Below, piece after piece: positions 7,993-16,802 of a DNA stretch of 64,000 nucleotides (position 1 is the first letter of the stretch; each line of letters opens with the position of its first letter). The stretch is from Lachnospiraceae bacterium JLR.KK008 (GTDB lineage: Bacteria > Bacillota > Clostridia > Lachnospirales > Lachnospiraceae). The notes under the pieces are model-generated. The model saw only the letters and a list, made by a program, of their open reading frames with translations, made no database searches and was not told where the DNA came from. The stretch spans positions 2,846,001 to 2,910,000 of the forward strand of contig CP143548.1 of the NCBI GenBank assembly GCA_037015955.1, in the 5' to 3' direction. Made by a program: the position numbers and the translations under genes.

Positions 7993-9000
7993 TCAATAAC
8001 TCTCTTTCCGATAATACCTCCGAATATCAAGCGAATGTCCGGTGATCACTTCTATGTTTTTGCTGATTCTCTGCAAGACGGCCGCCATCACCACCGGGGA
8101 CAGATATTTGCGGAACTGCGGACTGATGCCCGGCAGATCATAGTCAGCACAGTCAAAACAGGTCAATTTTGAAGTGTGCTGCTGTGCGAATTGTTTCACC
8201 CGCTCATCCATCGCTCTCGTCGGCCCCTCTGTGAGCAACAGCGTCATGCACACATCGTCCTCCAGCAGTTCCAGTGTCCCATGGAAGAACTCCGGCGAGG
8301 ATACCGACTTCGTGCGAATCCACTGGCTCTCCTCCAATACGCACATCGAATACGAATACGCTGTCGGCCACAAGTCTCCGGAACCAACCCAGATATTGTA
8401 CGGTTCTTCGCAGTAATCGGCCGCATACTTGCGGCAGGTCTCATCCGCCTGTTTGCGGACCTGTGCGAGCGCAGAACCGAGGTTTTTCAGTTCATCGGCA
8501 AAACGGGGATATTCCTCAAAACATCCACTGTGCCACATCAGTCTCCCGATCAGCAGATAAAAGACGAGCTCCTGCGGACGTCCCTCGCCGTATACGATTG
8601 TATCATCCGACAGCTCTTCCAGCAGGGAATGATCTTTTCCCACTACGGAGACAAGCCGTACGCCCCGTTCTTTCAGCCACTTTGCCGCCTCCACCGTTTC
8701 CTGGGTATCTCCGGACTTTGACGTCAGAAATGCCACACTCCTGTCTGTGACCCGGTTGCTGCAACCAAGCACCAGCTCGGCAGACAGCATATTCTCTACG
8801 GGCAGCCCGCTGTCATGCCTGAGATAAAAAGCGAAGGGGTCCATCATCGCCTGGGAACCGCCGCTGGAAGTAAACAGCAGCAGATCGAACCCCGTTTCCC
8901 AGATGGAGTCTGCGATCGCTTCTATCCGCGCTCTCTGACTGTAAATCTTTTCATTATTAGCGATTATCTGTTCTTCATTGAAATTAACCATCTTCATCAT
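7993..9000 (-). CDS. SIS-domain sugar isomerase/deglycase, FrlB-like
   Basis: A 335-residue double-SIS protein. FTSSGGSQAMMDP and LTSKSGDTQETVEAAKWL are the sugar-phosphate-binding serine loops; SPEFFHGTLELL and the ending LDIRRYYRK resemble FrlB, the fructoselysine-6-phosphate deglycase. It would split an Amadori product 6-phosphate into glucose 6-phosphate and an amine or amino acid. The start at 8998-9000 has AGAGGATGG 7 bases upstream; ATG codons on both sides of it are possible. It comes 113 bases after the IID gene, behind a hairpin at 9030-9080, so its expression may be lower than that of the transporter. Confidence 0.8.
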   Translation of the reverse strand: MMKMVNFNEEQIIANNEKIYSQRARIEAIADSIWETGFDLLLFTSSGGSQAMMDPFAFYLRHDSGLPVENMLSAELVLGCSNRVTDRSVAFLTSKSGDTQETVEAAKWLKERGVRLVSVVGKDHSLLEELSDDTIVYGEGRPQELVFYLLIGRLMWHSGCFEEYPRFADELKNLGSALAQVRKQADETCRKYAADYCEEPYNIWVGSGDLWPTAYSYSMCVLEESQWIRTKSVSSPEFFHGTLELLEDDVCMTLLLTEGPTRAMDERVKQFAQQHTSKLTCFDCADYDLPGISPQFRKYLSPVVMAAVLQRISKNIEVITGHSLDIRRYYRKESY

Positions 9001-9029
9001 TGCCATCCTCTGCCAAATACTTCTTTTTG

Positions 9030-9080
9030 AAAAAAGGCGGCTCAGACAATCAGTCAAATACCAATTTGCCAAGCCGCCAT
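9030..9080 (-). terminator. Hairpin between the IID and SIS genes (partial terminator)
   Basis: On the minus strand GGCGGCT (9072-9078) pairs with AGCCGCC (9036-9042), with an inner CAAAT/ATTTG stem, followed by six T. Placed inside an apparent operon, it probably reduces rather than abolishes read-through. Confidence 0.75.
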
Positions 9081-9112
9081 TTTAAGTCTGTTGCTAACTA
9101 AAATAAATACAA

Positions 9113-9901
9113 TTACATAATGCCAAGAACGGACATGATCATGGAGAATATGATAACAAGAATGATCAGCTTCATCGTATTGACATTCTTTTTCTTAAAC
9201 AGCCAGTAAAGAGCAAACACAAAGCCCAGTGGCAGCAAGTTCGGAATGATGGAATCAAAAATACCCTGAACCGATACGTTACCGACTACAACCAGATCTT
9301 CCGCAAATGCACAGCTTACATACGAAGGAATCAGTCCGCCGACAACCATAACGCCGAGAATCCCTGCAGCCTTTGTCAGCGCAGCCGCATTGTCACCGAT
9401 AAACTGTACGGCATTGACACCAACTTTGTAACCAAGACGTCCGAAGAAGATACGGGACAACGCGCCAAAGATCCATAGAAGGATAAAGAGGATCGGTCCC
9501 AGCACAGACCCCTGTGTTGCCAGAGAACAGCAGACAGCCGCCGTAATCGGCATTGCCGTGTACCAGAAAATAGCATCTCCAAGACCTGCCAGAGGTCCGA
9601 AGAGACCTGTCTTAATACTCTTGATCAGGTCACGCTCCTGTCCTGACTCCTCCATCGATACAACGAGACCGTTGAGGAAAGTCGCGCAGTGCGGCTCCGT
9701 GTTGATGAAGTCCATGTTGTTCTTCATCGCTTCCGAAATCTCTTTTTTATCATCGCCATAGATCTTTTTGAAGCAATCAGTCATTGCCCAGCAAAAACCC
9801 GGCGCCTGCATACGTTCAAAGCTGAAGCAGGACTGTTCGAAAAGAGACATTAAACTCATTCTGTCAATATCTTTTTTTGTCACTTTATTTCTAGATGCCA
9901 T
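9113..9901 (-). CDS. PTS EIID component, mannose/fructose/sorbose family
   Basis: 262 residues. It has the EIID-Man plan: a soluble N-terminal part with SLFEQSCFSFERMQAPGF, the conserved GLFGPLAGLGDAIFWYT loop near residue 107, and a C-terminal membrane anchor. With IIC it forms the membrane channel of the transporter. The gene overlaps the upstream IIC gene by 11 bases, so the two are surely co-translated. Length and motifs are normal for the family. Confidence 0.94.
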   Translation of the reverse strand: MASRNKVTKKDIDRMSLMSLFEQSCFSFERMQAPGFCWAMTDCFKKIYGDDKKEISEAMKNNMDFINTEPHCATFLNGLVVSMEESGQERDLIKSIKTGLFGPLAGLGDAIFWYTAMPITAAVCCSLATQGSVLGPILFILLWIFGALSRIFFGRLGYKVGVNAVQFIGDNAAALTKAAGILGVMVVGGLIPSYVSCAFAEDLVVVGNVSVQGIFDSIIPNLLPLGFVFALYWLFKKKNVNTMKLIILVIIFSMIMSVLGIM

Positions 9902-10685
9902 CTTCTTCCCCTCCTTCTTCGAAGCCAGTCTTCAGAGAAGACAGTTTGTTGATCTGTCTGTCGCGAGAGAAACCGATCCATGCAAGGCAGCCTGCGATAA
10001 TAGCGACCGGCAGGATGTTTGCACAGTTGGTGATTACGATGATAACAAAACCAAGGAGCAGATAAGCCACGTTCTCCAGCTTGAGCATAACGACAAGCAG
10101 AAGTGCAAGACCTACTGCAGGCATCAGACCGCCGGCAACCTCAAATCCATGTACCAGCCATGCCGGGAACGCATTGACAAATGCTGCGATACCGTCCTGG
10201 AATGCGTAGGTTGCAAGGAAGGCTGCGATCGCAAAAAATGAAGCATACAGGAACATTGCTCCCACAACGATCTTGCCCATTTTCTTTCCGTCCGCTTCTT
10301 CACAGGCTTTGTCCAGTGCCGGAAGGAAACCCGCATAAAATGTGTTTGTACCAATACCGATCCACTGACCAACCAGCGCAAACGTAACAGCCAGACCAAG
10401 TGTCGTACTTACGTCCTGTCCGGTCGTATAAGCCAGAACCGTCGTCATCAGACCGGCAAACAGCGGATCAGGCGGCACGGTGCCTCCTACGGTGAGCAGT
10501 CCCAGATAGGAAAGCTCTGCAACGGCGCCTGCCTGCAGACCAAGCTGTACATCTCCCAGTACAAGACCGGTCAGAAACGCCACAACCAGCGGGCGGAACC
10601 ACATAAACGCTTCCAGATGCTTGTCGCAGGCACAGATGAATACAACGACTGCGATCAATAATCCCTGAATAAGTGTGATTTGCAT
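9891..10685 (-). CDS. PTS EIIC component, mannose/fructose/sorbose family
   Basis: 264 residues, strongly hydrophobic with about seven to eight membrane segments. The blocks FMWFRPLVVAFLTGLVLGD and LSYLGLLTVGGTVPPDP are characteristic of EIIC-Man/Sor proteins. It binds and carries the sugar across the membrane. The gene lies 66 bases after the IIB gene and overlaps IID. Substrate cannot be told from sequence alone; the FrlD- and FrlB-like neighbours suggest a glycated amine or amino acid. Confidence 0.94.
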   Translation of the reverse strand: MQITLIQGLLIAVVVFICACDKHLEAFMWFRPLVVAFLTGLVLGDVQLGLQAGAVAELSYLGLLTVGGTVPPDPLFAGLMTTVLAYTTGQDVSTTLGLAVTFALVGQWIGIGTNTFYAGFLPALDKACEEADGKKMGKIVVGAMFLYASFFAIAAFLATYAFQDGIAAFVNAFPAWLVHGFEVAGGLMPAVGLALLLVVMLKLENVAYLLLGFVIIVITNCANILPVAIIAGCLAWIGFSRDRQINKLSSLKTGFEEGGEEDGI

Positions 10686-10751
10686 TGATTCTTTCTCCCT
10701 TCTTATGTAATCTGTGTGAAGTTGTTATATTCTGCTTATGCAGAACGGGTT

Positions 10752-11225
10752 CTATTTTTCGAAATCCTTTCTGGGATCTCCCGGTGCGATCTGAATGTAC
10801 ACTTCCGTGCCCGCATTGCGGACTGCCCGTAAATCTTCCAGATCTTTATCATCCACATATACATGTGCATCGTTGCTCACTACCTTGCCCGGTCCAACGT
10901 GCATATTTCCGATACAGAGCTTATCGACAGGCACGCCCCCCTCCACAAGTGTACGCGCGCTCTGCGGATCACGTACGACCAGAAAGATCTTCTGGCTTTC
11001 AGAGGCCTTGTGGATTACATCAATCGTCTTCTGCAAAGTAAAAAAACGGATTCCGCATCCTGCATTCTGTGCAGTTGCCTTCATCAAAGTCTGTTGAATC
11101 GGATCCGCTGCTGCCGCATCATCTGCAACTACGATCAGATTACACCCAAGTGCCCCTGCCCAGCTGCATCCTACCTGACCGTGGACGAGTCGATTGTCAA
11201 TACGTGTCAGCAAAATGTTCGGCAT
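10752..11225 (-). CDS. PTS EIIB component, mannose/fructose/sorbose family
   Basis: A 157-residue cytoplasmic EIIB. The phosphorylated histidine is in RIDNRLVHGQVGCSWAG (His15), and KLCIGNMHVGPGK is the usual second block. It transfers phosphate from IIA to the incoming sugar. It is the first gene of the minus-strand operon and stands behind a consensus-like promoter at 11271-11299. AAGGGGG precedes its ATG at an ordinary distance. The operon order is IIB-IIC-IID-SIS-kinase-GntR-IIA-HAD-deoC. Confidence 0.95.
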   Translation of the reverse strand: MPNILLTRIDNRLVHGQVGCSWAGALGCNLIVVADDAAAADPIQQTLMKATAQNAGCGIRFFTLQKTIDVIHKASESQKIFLVVRDPQSARTLVEGGVPVDKLCIGNMHVGPGKVVSNDAHVYVDDKDLEDLRAVRNAGTEVYIQIAPGDPRKDFEK

Positions 11226-11270
11226 AATTATAACCCCCTTTTAATAAATTTTTTAGAATTTTGTAATGAC

Positions 11271-11302
11271 ATTATATCAATAGTGTGGTATATTGTCAAT
11301 AT
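11271..11302 (-). promoter_or_regulatory. Promoter of the PTS operon with a palindrome over the -35 box
   Basis: Minus strand: TTGACA (11294-11299), 17-base spacer, TATAAT (11271-11276), a perfect sigma-A consensus. The -35 box sits in the perfect palindrome ATATTG-A-CAATAT (11290-11302), a likely operator. The GntR/UTRA protein encoded at 6363 is the obvious candidate to bind it; that link is inferred. The same 147-base gap must hold the start signals of the divergent SIS gene, for which no clear promoter was found. Confidence 0.8.
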
Positions 11303-11372
11303 AAAACAAAGTTTTTTGTTCTGAAAAATGTGCTTATTGTACAAAAAAAATTATTCGAAGGAGCGAGAAAAA

Positions 11373-12500
11373 ATGGAAACAAACACCAAAAAGACAATGA
11401 TGAACTATATCAACGACTGTCCTGCATATATCCGCAGGAACGTCGCACAGAGCGCGGAGCTCACCAAACCACTTGTCGACGAATATGTAAACGGCGGATA
11501 TAAAAATGTCTGGATCGTGGCCTGCGGTTCTTCCTCTAACAGCTGCTGGTGTGCCAGACAGTTTGTGCGCCGACATTTACAGTGCGAAGTTAAAGTCGTC
11601 AATCCGTTTACCTTCGTAAACAGCGAGAACGATTTTACGGAAAATGATATGATTGTTACTGTATCACAGAGCGGCTACAGTACCAACTCCATCGACGCCC
11701 TGAAACTGATCCGCGAGAGGGGCCGTCGCACCATCGGTCTGACCGGGGATCTGAACAGCGATTTCCAGCAGTATTGCGACGTGATGGCAGACTATGGCGT
11801 AGGCCGTGAGACCGTCGGCTATGTGACCCGCGGTGTGACAACACTCGCTCTCTTTTTTATGCTCTTCGCCGTGGAGGCAGCGCTCCGTCTCGGAATCAAG
11901 ACACAGGAAGAAGCCGATGCAGTCAAAGCACAGCTCCTGTCCGCAGCAGACTGCAACGAAGAAGTACAGAAAACATGGCCCGCTTTCATGGAGAAACATT
12001 ATCAGTCCCTCTCATCCATGCATCAGGCCTATATGTGCGGCGTAGGCGCCAACCTTGGAACCGCCATGGAAGGCGCACTGAAATTTGGAGAGACGATCAG
12101 TATCCCCACCGCGGCTTATGAGACAGAAGAATACATACACGGTCCCAATATCCAGATGAATCCAAGCTACACCGTATTTCTTATTGATGGCGGCGAGGGC
12201 AGCGAACGGACATATGAAATTTTCAAAGGCACCCGCATCGTGACTCCACATGTTTTCCTGATTACAAACAATGCGTCCTATCAGGGCGACAACGTATTTT
12301 ATGTATCTGCAGATGTCCTGCCGGAGATCACACCGCTTTGCTTCCTCCCGGCATTCCAGATGGCCGCTTATCAGATCACGGACGATCTGTCCCGCTGGAA
12401 CAAGCATCCGCTGCAGGTAAAGATGGAGAAAACAGTATCCTCCAAATCCGCGAACTATGTCAACAGTCCATTCAAGGAAGATACACCCGGAAGAGAATAA
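11373..12500 (+). CDS. SIS-domain protein, GlmS/deglycase-like (second SIS of the locus)
   Basis: 375 residues with two SIS domains. The first has VWIVACGSSSNSCWCARQF and VTVSQSGYSTNSIDALKL; the second has GALKFGETISIPTAAYE followed by EEYIHGPNIQMNP. The pattern is that of the isomerase half of GlmS and of glucoselysine-6-phosphate-type deglycases. It lacks a glutaminase domain. The start at 11373 has GAAGGAG 9 bases upstream; the longer frame from 11328 does not. Divergent from the PTS operon and 12 bases before a Gfo/Idh/MocA gene. Two different SIS genes in one locus point to two related substrates. Confidence 0.8.
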   Translation: METNTKKTMMNYINDCPAYIRRNVAQSAELTKPLVDEYVNGGYKNVWIVACGSSSNSCWCARQFVRRHLQCEVKVVNPFTFVNSENDFTENDMIVTVSQSGYSTNSIDALKLIRERGRRTIGLTGDLNSDFQQYCDVMADYGVGRETVGYVTRGVTTLALFFMLFAVEAALRLGIKTQEEADAVKAQLLSAADCNEEVQKTWPAFMEKHYQSLSSMHQAYMCGVGANLGTAMEGALKFGETISIPTAAYETEEYIHGPNIQMNPSYTVFLIDGGEGSERTYEIFKGTRIVTPHVFLITNNASYQGDNVFYVSADVLPEITPLCFLPAFQMAAYQITDDLSRWNKHPLQVKMEKTVSSKSANYVNSPFKEDTPGRE

Positions 12501-12512
12501 GGAGGGCGGAAT

Positions 12513-13469
12513 ATGAATCTTTGTGTCGTCGGCAATGGAAATATCGTAAAAAGATTTTTGAGCGATGTGCAGGAGATAGACGGCGTAACGGTCGAAGCGA
12601 TCTGTGTGAGGCAGGCAAGTCTCTCCAAAGGCACTGCATTGGCAGAGACTTATCACATCGGCCGGATCGTCACAGATTATTCTGAAATCCTCTCGGAGAC
12701 TGCCATCGATACCGTTTACATCGGCATCGCCAATCATATGCACTACTGCTATGTCCGAGAGGCTCTGGATGCGGGAAAGCATGTGATCTGCGAAAAACCT
12801 TTTACCGTCGATCTGCAGCAGGCACAGGAACTTGCAGACCTTGCCAGAAAGAAAAATCTTTTTCTGTGGGAGGCCTGCAAGATCCCTTATTCCCAGACAT
12901 ACCGAACGCTCCGGGAAAACCTGCCCGCTATCGGCACCCCGCGGATCGTCCGCTGCAATTATTCCCGAAAATCGAGCCGCTATGTCGAGTATCAGCAGGG
13001 TAGTGTCCATGCGGCCTTTGACCCGGAGAAAGCCGGCGGCAGCCTCTATGACATCAATGTATACAATCTGCATCTGACGACGCTGTTATTTGGCGCTCCG
13101 AAAGATATTCATTACTATGCCAACTCCGGCCCCAACGGCATCGACATTTCCGGCACTGCGGTGCTGGAATACGACGGCTTTCATGCCATATGTACCGGAG
13201 CCAAGGACTCGACCAGTCCAAGCGGCGCTTTCATTCAGGGAGAAGACGGGTATCTGCGCATTCAGGGACCTGTCAGCTCCGCGTCCTCCGTCTGGCTGTC
13301 CGACAACGGCCAGGAACGCTGTCTGATCGAAATGACAGACAGCGGACGCCTGACAGATGAGGTTCGGGCATTCGAAGAGCAGTACCGCACAGATGACCGG
13401 GCAGCCTGCTATCAGGCGCTCGAACACAGCCTGCTTATCATGCGGCTGCTGGAAAAATGTAAAGGATAA
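12513..13469 (+). CDS. Gfo/Idh/MocA-family NAD(P)-dependent oxidoreductase
   Basis: 318 residues. The N-terminal Rossmann fold opens LCVVGNGNIVKRFL; the signature GKHVICEKPFTVD near residue 90 carries the Lys-Pro pair of the active site. The C-terminal alpha/beta domain includes AGGSLYDINVYNLHL. The family oxidises or reduces sugars and cyclitols. Gap to the SIS gene is 12 bases with GGAGG in it, so the two form a bicistronic unit ending at a strong terminator. A role in epimerising or oxidising an Amadori-type sugar is possible but not shown. Confidence 0.88.
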   Translation: MNLCVVGNGNIVKRFLSDVQEIDGVTVEAICVRQASLSKGTALAETYHIGRIVTDYSEILSETAIDTVYIGIANHMHYCYVREALDAGKHVICEKPFTVDLQQAQELADLARKKNLFLWEACKIPYSQTYRTLRENLPAIGTPRIVRCNYSRKSSRYVEYQQGSVHAAFDPEKAGGSLYDINVYNLHLTTLLFGAPKDIHYYANSGPNGIDISGTAVLEYDGFHAICTGAKDSTSPSGAFIQGEDGYLRIQGPVSSASSVWLSDNGQERCLIEMTDSGRLTDEVRAFEEQYRTDDRAACYQALEHSLLIMRLLEKCKG

Positions 13470-13495
13470 GATCACAGAATTATATTAATACAAAC

Positions 13496-13553
13496 AACAG
13501 GACTGCCACAGATGACCGGCTGTATGCCATTCATCCGCGGCAGTCCTGTTTTA
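13496..13553 (+). terminator. Rho-independent terminator after the oxidoreductase gene
   Basis: A 12-bp stem AACAGGACTGCC (13496-13507) and GGCAGTCCTGTT (13539-13550), then a short T run, with a 31-base loop. Confidence 0.8.
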
Positions 13554-13600
13554 TCTGTCCGGCAAACGCTGTTTTCAGTCCAAGCGGGCACGGTACGGAA

Positions 13601-14785
13601 TTACTTCTGCTCTACGACAAGGAGTTCCTCCGTCTCCAGCGCTGTCCGCACGAGTTCGTCGATCCCTTCCTCCAGATTACGCTCATGCTTTTTGATCACA
13701 CCCAGATTCGGCTTTGTCACCGGATGTTTGGCTACGAAGATTGTGCAGCAGTCCTCATAAGGGAGGATCGATGTCTCATACGTGCCTATCTTTTCGGAGA
13801 TCTCCACGATCTCCTGCTTGTCCATCCCGATCAGCGGACGGTATACCGGAAGCTCACACACTTCATTCGTGACAGCCAGCGCGTGCATTGTCTGGGAAGC
13901 GACCTGTCCGATACTCTCACCGGTGATCAGGCCCAGACATTCTGTGTCTTTTGCCAGTTTTTCCGCAATCCGCATCATATAGCGGCGCATAATAATCGTC
14001 AGCTCATCATGCGGACACTTCTCGTAGATAGCCAGCTGAATATCCGTAAAATTAATAATGTGCAGATAGACCGGTCCCGCATACGCCGACACCTGCCTCG
14101 CCAGATCGACGACCTTCTGCTTTGCCCGTTCGCTCGTATAGGGCGGCGCGTGAAAATAGACCGCGTCGATCTTTACGCCTCTCTTGGCGATCATATACCC
14201 TGCCACCGGAGAATCAATGCCGCCGGACAGAAGCAGCATTCCTTTGCCGCCTGTGCCCACCGGCATCCCTCCGGGACCGGGTATGATTGCCGAATAGAGA
14301 TATATCTTCTCTCTGATCTCAATATTCAACAGGATGTCAGGATCGTGGACGTCTACCTTCATCTCCGGAAATGCGTCCAGCAGCACACCGCCGATCTCCC
14401 GGTTAATTTCCATGGAATCCATCGGGTAATTCTTTCTTGCCCTTCTGGCAGCTACTTTAAACGTCCGGTCTCTCTGCGGATAGGCCTTGCCAATATAGGA
14501 GACCACATCTGCACAAAGCTGCTCAAAGCCCTGATCCTCCAGGACGACGACCGGACAGATACCGGAGATGCCAAAGACCATCTGCAGCCGCGCCGCGGCC
14601 TCGTCGAAGTCAAATTCTGACAGCGCATCTACATAGATCCTTCCCTGCGTCTTGTGCACTGCGAACGCTCCCTCGCATTTTTTCAGCGCATATTTGATCT
14701 GACGCACGAGTGCATCTTCAAACAGATAACGGTTTTTCCCTTTCACACCAATTTCCGCGTATTTGATCAAAAATGAGGTATACAT
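13601..14785 (-). CDS. thiI: ThiI, tRNA 4-thiouridine synthase (no rhodanese domain)
   Basis: 394 residues. An N-terminal ferredoxin-like/THUMP region binds tRNA; the PP-loop ATP-pyrophosphatase motif LLSGGIDSPVAGY is near residue 182. E. coli ThiI is about 480 residues and ends in a rhodanese domain with a catalytic Cys; this protein stops after the PP-loop domain, as is common in Firmicutes, so sulfur is probably delivered by the desulfurase encoded just upstream. The gap to that gene is 21 bases. The product makes s4U8 in tRNA; a role in thiamine synthesis is less likely without the rhodanese part. Confidence 0.94.
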   Translation of the reverse strand: MYTSFLIKYAEIGVKGKNRYLFEDALVRQIKYALKKCEGAFAVHKTQGRIYVDALSEFDFDEAAARLQMVFGISGICPVVVLEDQGFEQLCADVVSYIGKAYPQRDRTFKVAARRARKNYPMDSMEINREIGGVLLDAFPEMKVDVHDPDILLNIEIREKIYLYSAIIPGPGGMPVGTGGKGMLLLSGGIDSPVAGYMIAKRGVKIDAVYFHAPPYTSERAKQKVVDLARQVSAYAGPVYLHIINFTDIQLAIYEKCPHDELTIIMRRYMMRIAEKLAKDTECLGLITGESIGQVASQTMHALAVTNEVCELPVYRPLIGMDKQEIVEISEKIGTYETSILPYEDCCTIFVAKHPVTKPNLGVIKKHERNLEEGIDELVRTALETEELLVVEQK

Positions 14786-14806
14786 ATCCTTCTCCTGTTC
14801 TTACCC

Positions 14807-15964
14807 TTAGTGTCTCGTATATTTGCGAAGCATTGGTACGATTTCATACAATGCCTGCAATGTATCATCAATCTCCTGCTGCGTCGTAAATACGGAGAGG
14901 CTGAAGCGCAGTGTGGAATCCAGCAAATCTCTCTCCAGACCGATCGCCCGCAGCGTATCCGACGGTTTGGGTGCCTTATTCGATGCGCAGGCGCTGCCCG
15001 CAGACACGTAAATTCCCTTTTCCTCCAATGCGTGAAGCAGCACTTCACTGCGGATGCCGCGGAAAGAAACACTGATCACATGAGGCGCTCCTGCCTCTCC
15101 CGCAGCACTGTTGATCCTGACGTCCGGAATGCGCATCACACCCTGCATAAAGCACTCCCGCAGCTCATACATCGCCGCCCGCTCTTCCTCCAGATTTTCA
15201 TAGATCAGTTCCACTGCTTTTCCCAGGCCTGCAATCCCGGGCACATTTTCCGTACCGGAACGCATCCCTTTCTGCTGCCCTCCTCCGTATATAATCGGAT
15301 TAATCTTGATCTTTTCATTGACATACAGAAATCCGATCCCCTTCGGTCCATGTATCTTATGCGCACTCACCGACAGCAAGTCGATATTCATCTTTTTCGG
15401 ATAGATTCTGAACTTTCCATAACCCTGTACCGCGTCCACATGAAATACGATGCGTGGATTAATGCTTTTAATCAGCGCGCCCGCCTCTGCGATCGGCTGA
15501 ATGGAACCAATCTCATTGTTTGTGTGCATGATCGACACAAGTATCGTATCTCTCCGTATCGCGCACCGCAAATCTTCCAGACGGATAACACCATGATAAT
15601 CCACCGGCAGATACGTCACATGAAAGCCCTGACTCTCCAGAAAGTGCATCGTCTGCAAGACGGCAGGATGTTCGATACAGGTCGTAATCAAATGACAGCC
15701 CGCCCTTCTGTTGGCCATGGCAGTCCCGATCAGGGCCAGATTGTCAGATTCGGTACCGCCGGATGTAAAAAAGATCTCTTTCTCATTCACTTTCAGATTG
15801 CCGGCGATAACCTCTTTTGCATATCGGACATACCGCTCCCCCTCCACACCTTTCATGTGCATACTGGAAGGATTGCCATAGTCTTCTACCATCACTTTGC
15901 TTACGATCTCAGCCACAGCCCCGTAGCTTTTGGTCGTAGCGGAATTATCCAGATATATTTCCAT
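14807..15964 (-). CDS. Cysteine desulfurase, IscS/NifS family
   Basis: A PLP-dependent enzyme of 385 residues that removes sulfur from cysteine as an enzyme persulfide. YLDNSATTKSYG is the N-terminal block; SVSAHKIHGPKGIGFLY carries the PLP Lys, HVDAVQGYGKF the cofactor Asp, and the mobile loop SAGSACASNK the catalytic Cys. The ATG at 15962-15964 (MEIYLDN) is preferred to one seven codons upstream because it matches the family N-terminus. It lies next to thiI and is probably its sulfur donor, as for NifZ-ThiI pairs of Bacillus. Confidence 0.94.
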   Translation of the reverse strand: MEIYLDNSATTKSYGAVAEIVSKVMVEDYGNPSSMHMKGVEGERYVRYAKEVIAGNLKVNEKEIFFTSGGTESDNLALIGTAMANRRAGCHLITTCIEHPAVLQTMHFLESQGFHVTYLPVDYHGVIRLEDLRCAIRRDTILVSIMHTNNEIGSIQPIAEAGALIKSINPRIVFHVDAVQGYGKFRIYPKKMNIDLLSVSAHKIHGPKGIGFLYVNEKIKINPIIYGGGQQKGMRSGTENVPGIAGLGKAVELIYENLEEERAAMYELRECFMQGVMRIPDVRINSAAGEAGAPHVISVSFRGIRSEVLLHALEEKGIYVSAGSACASNKAPKPSDTLRAIGLERDLLDSTLRFSLSVFTTQQEIDDTLQALYEIVPMLRKYTRH

Positions 15965-16000
15965 ATGATCAGACACTCCATTCATCTATCTATAACTATA

Positions 16001-16747
16001 CTATGCTTCCTCTTCCAGTTGATACATTATCCACGCAAGCATCGTAAGCCCTGCCGTCTCCGTCCGCAAAATGCGTTTTCCCATCGTGACCGGCTCGATC
16101 CCTGCCGCCCGCGCCGTCTCTATCTCACTGTCCTCAAAACCGCCTTCCGGGCCGATGAAAACCGCCACACGCTGATCCCTGATAATCTGACTGATCAGTG
16201 TTTTCGTCCTGCCCATCCCCTCCGCCAGCTCATAGGGGATCAGTTTGCACTCCATATCCCGGGCATATGCGGCTGCCTCCTTCATCGTCATCACGGAGGC
16301 GATCTCCGGAACGATCCGTCTCTTGCTCTGTTTGGCGGCTGCCTCTGCAATCCCCTGCCATCTTGCCAGTCTGCTCTTTGCCTTCTTTTCGTCAAGTTTT
16401 ACAACCGATCGTCTCGCGGCCACCGGTATGATCTGAAAAACCCCCAGTTCCACTGCCTTCTGCACGATCAGATCCATCTTGTCCCCCTTGGGCAGACCTT
16501 GAAACAGATAGACTCTCGATGGCAGTTCCAGTCCGTCTTCTTTGACAAACAACAGCGTACAGATCACGGCCTCCGCAGTCATCTCCCTGATCTGACAGCG
16601 GTATTCCTTTCCGTCTGTCCCGTTGCTGACCGCGAGCTCCTCTCCCGGCTTCATGCGCAGCACATTTTTGATGTGATTGACATCCCCTCCGGTGATGCAG
16701 ATCGTTTTCCCGCTGATCTGTTCCGGTTTCACAAAAAACTGATACAT
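16001..16747 (-). CDS. rsmE: RsmE, 16S rRNA m3U1498 methyltransferase
   Basis: 248 residues from the ATG MYQFFVKPEQ. RsmE methylates N3 of U1498 in 16S rRNA using SAM and is a knotted SPOUT enzyme. The N-terminal PUA-like part includes GDVNHIKNVLRMKPGEEL; the SAM-binding knot is VFIGPEGGFEDSEI and GKRILRTETAGL. AGGAG lies 4-5 bases before the ATG; the TTG five codons upstream is less likely. It follows prmA by 55 bases, an order often seen in Clostridia. Confidence 0.95.
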   Translation of the reverse strand: MYQFFVKPEQISGKTICITGGDVNHIKNVLRMKPGEELAVSNGTDGKEYRCQIREMTAEAVICTLLFVKEDGLELPSRVYLFQGLPKGDKMDLIVQKAVELGVFQIIPVAARRSVVKLDEKKAKSRLARWQGIAEAAAKQSKRRIVPEIASVMTMKEAAAYARDMECKLIPYELAEGMGRTKTLISQIIRDQRVAVFIGPEGGFEDSEIETARAAGIEPVTMGKRILRTETAGLTMLAWIMYQLEEEA

Positions 16748-16802
16748 ATTTCTCCTGATCAATGCTCAAATGTCCATTTGTCCGGACAGACACAGAGCCG
16801 TT

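Noticed and set aside
12012..13073. A 353-codon frame on the minus strand
   Set aside because: It is antisense to the SIS and oxidoreductase genes, both of which have clear family motifs; no ribosome site and no recognisable domain.
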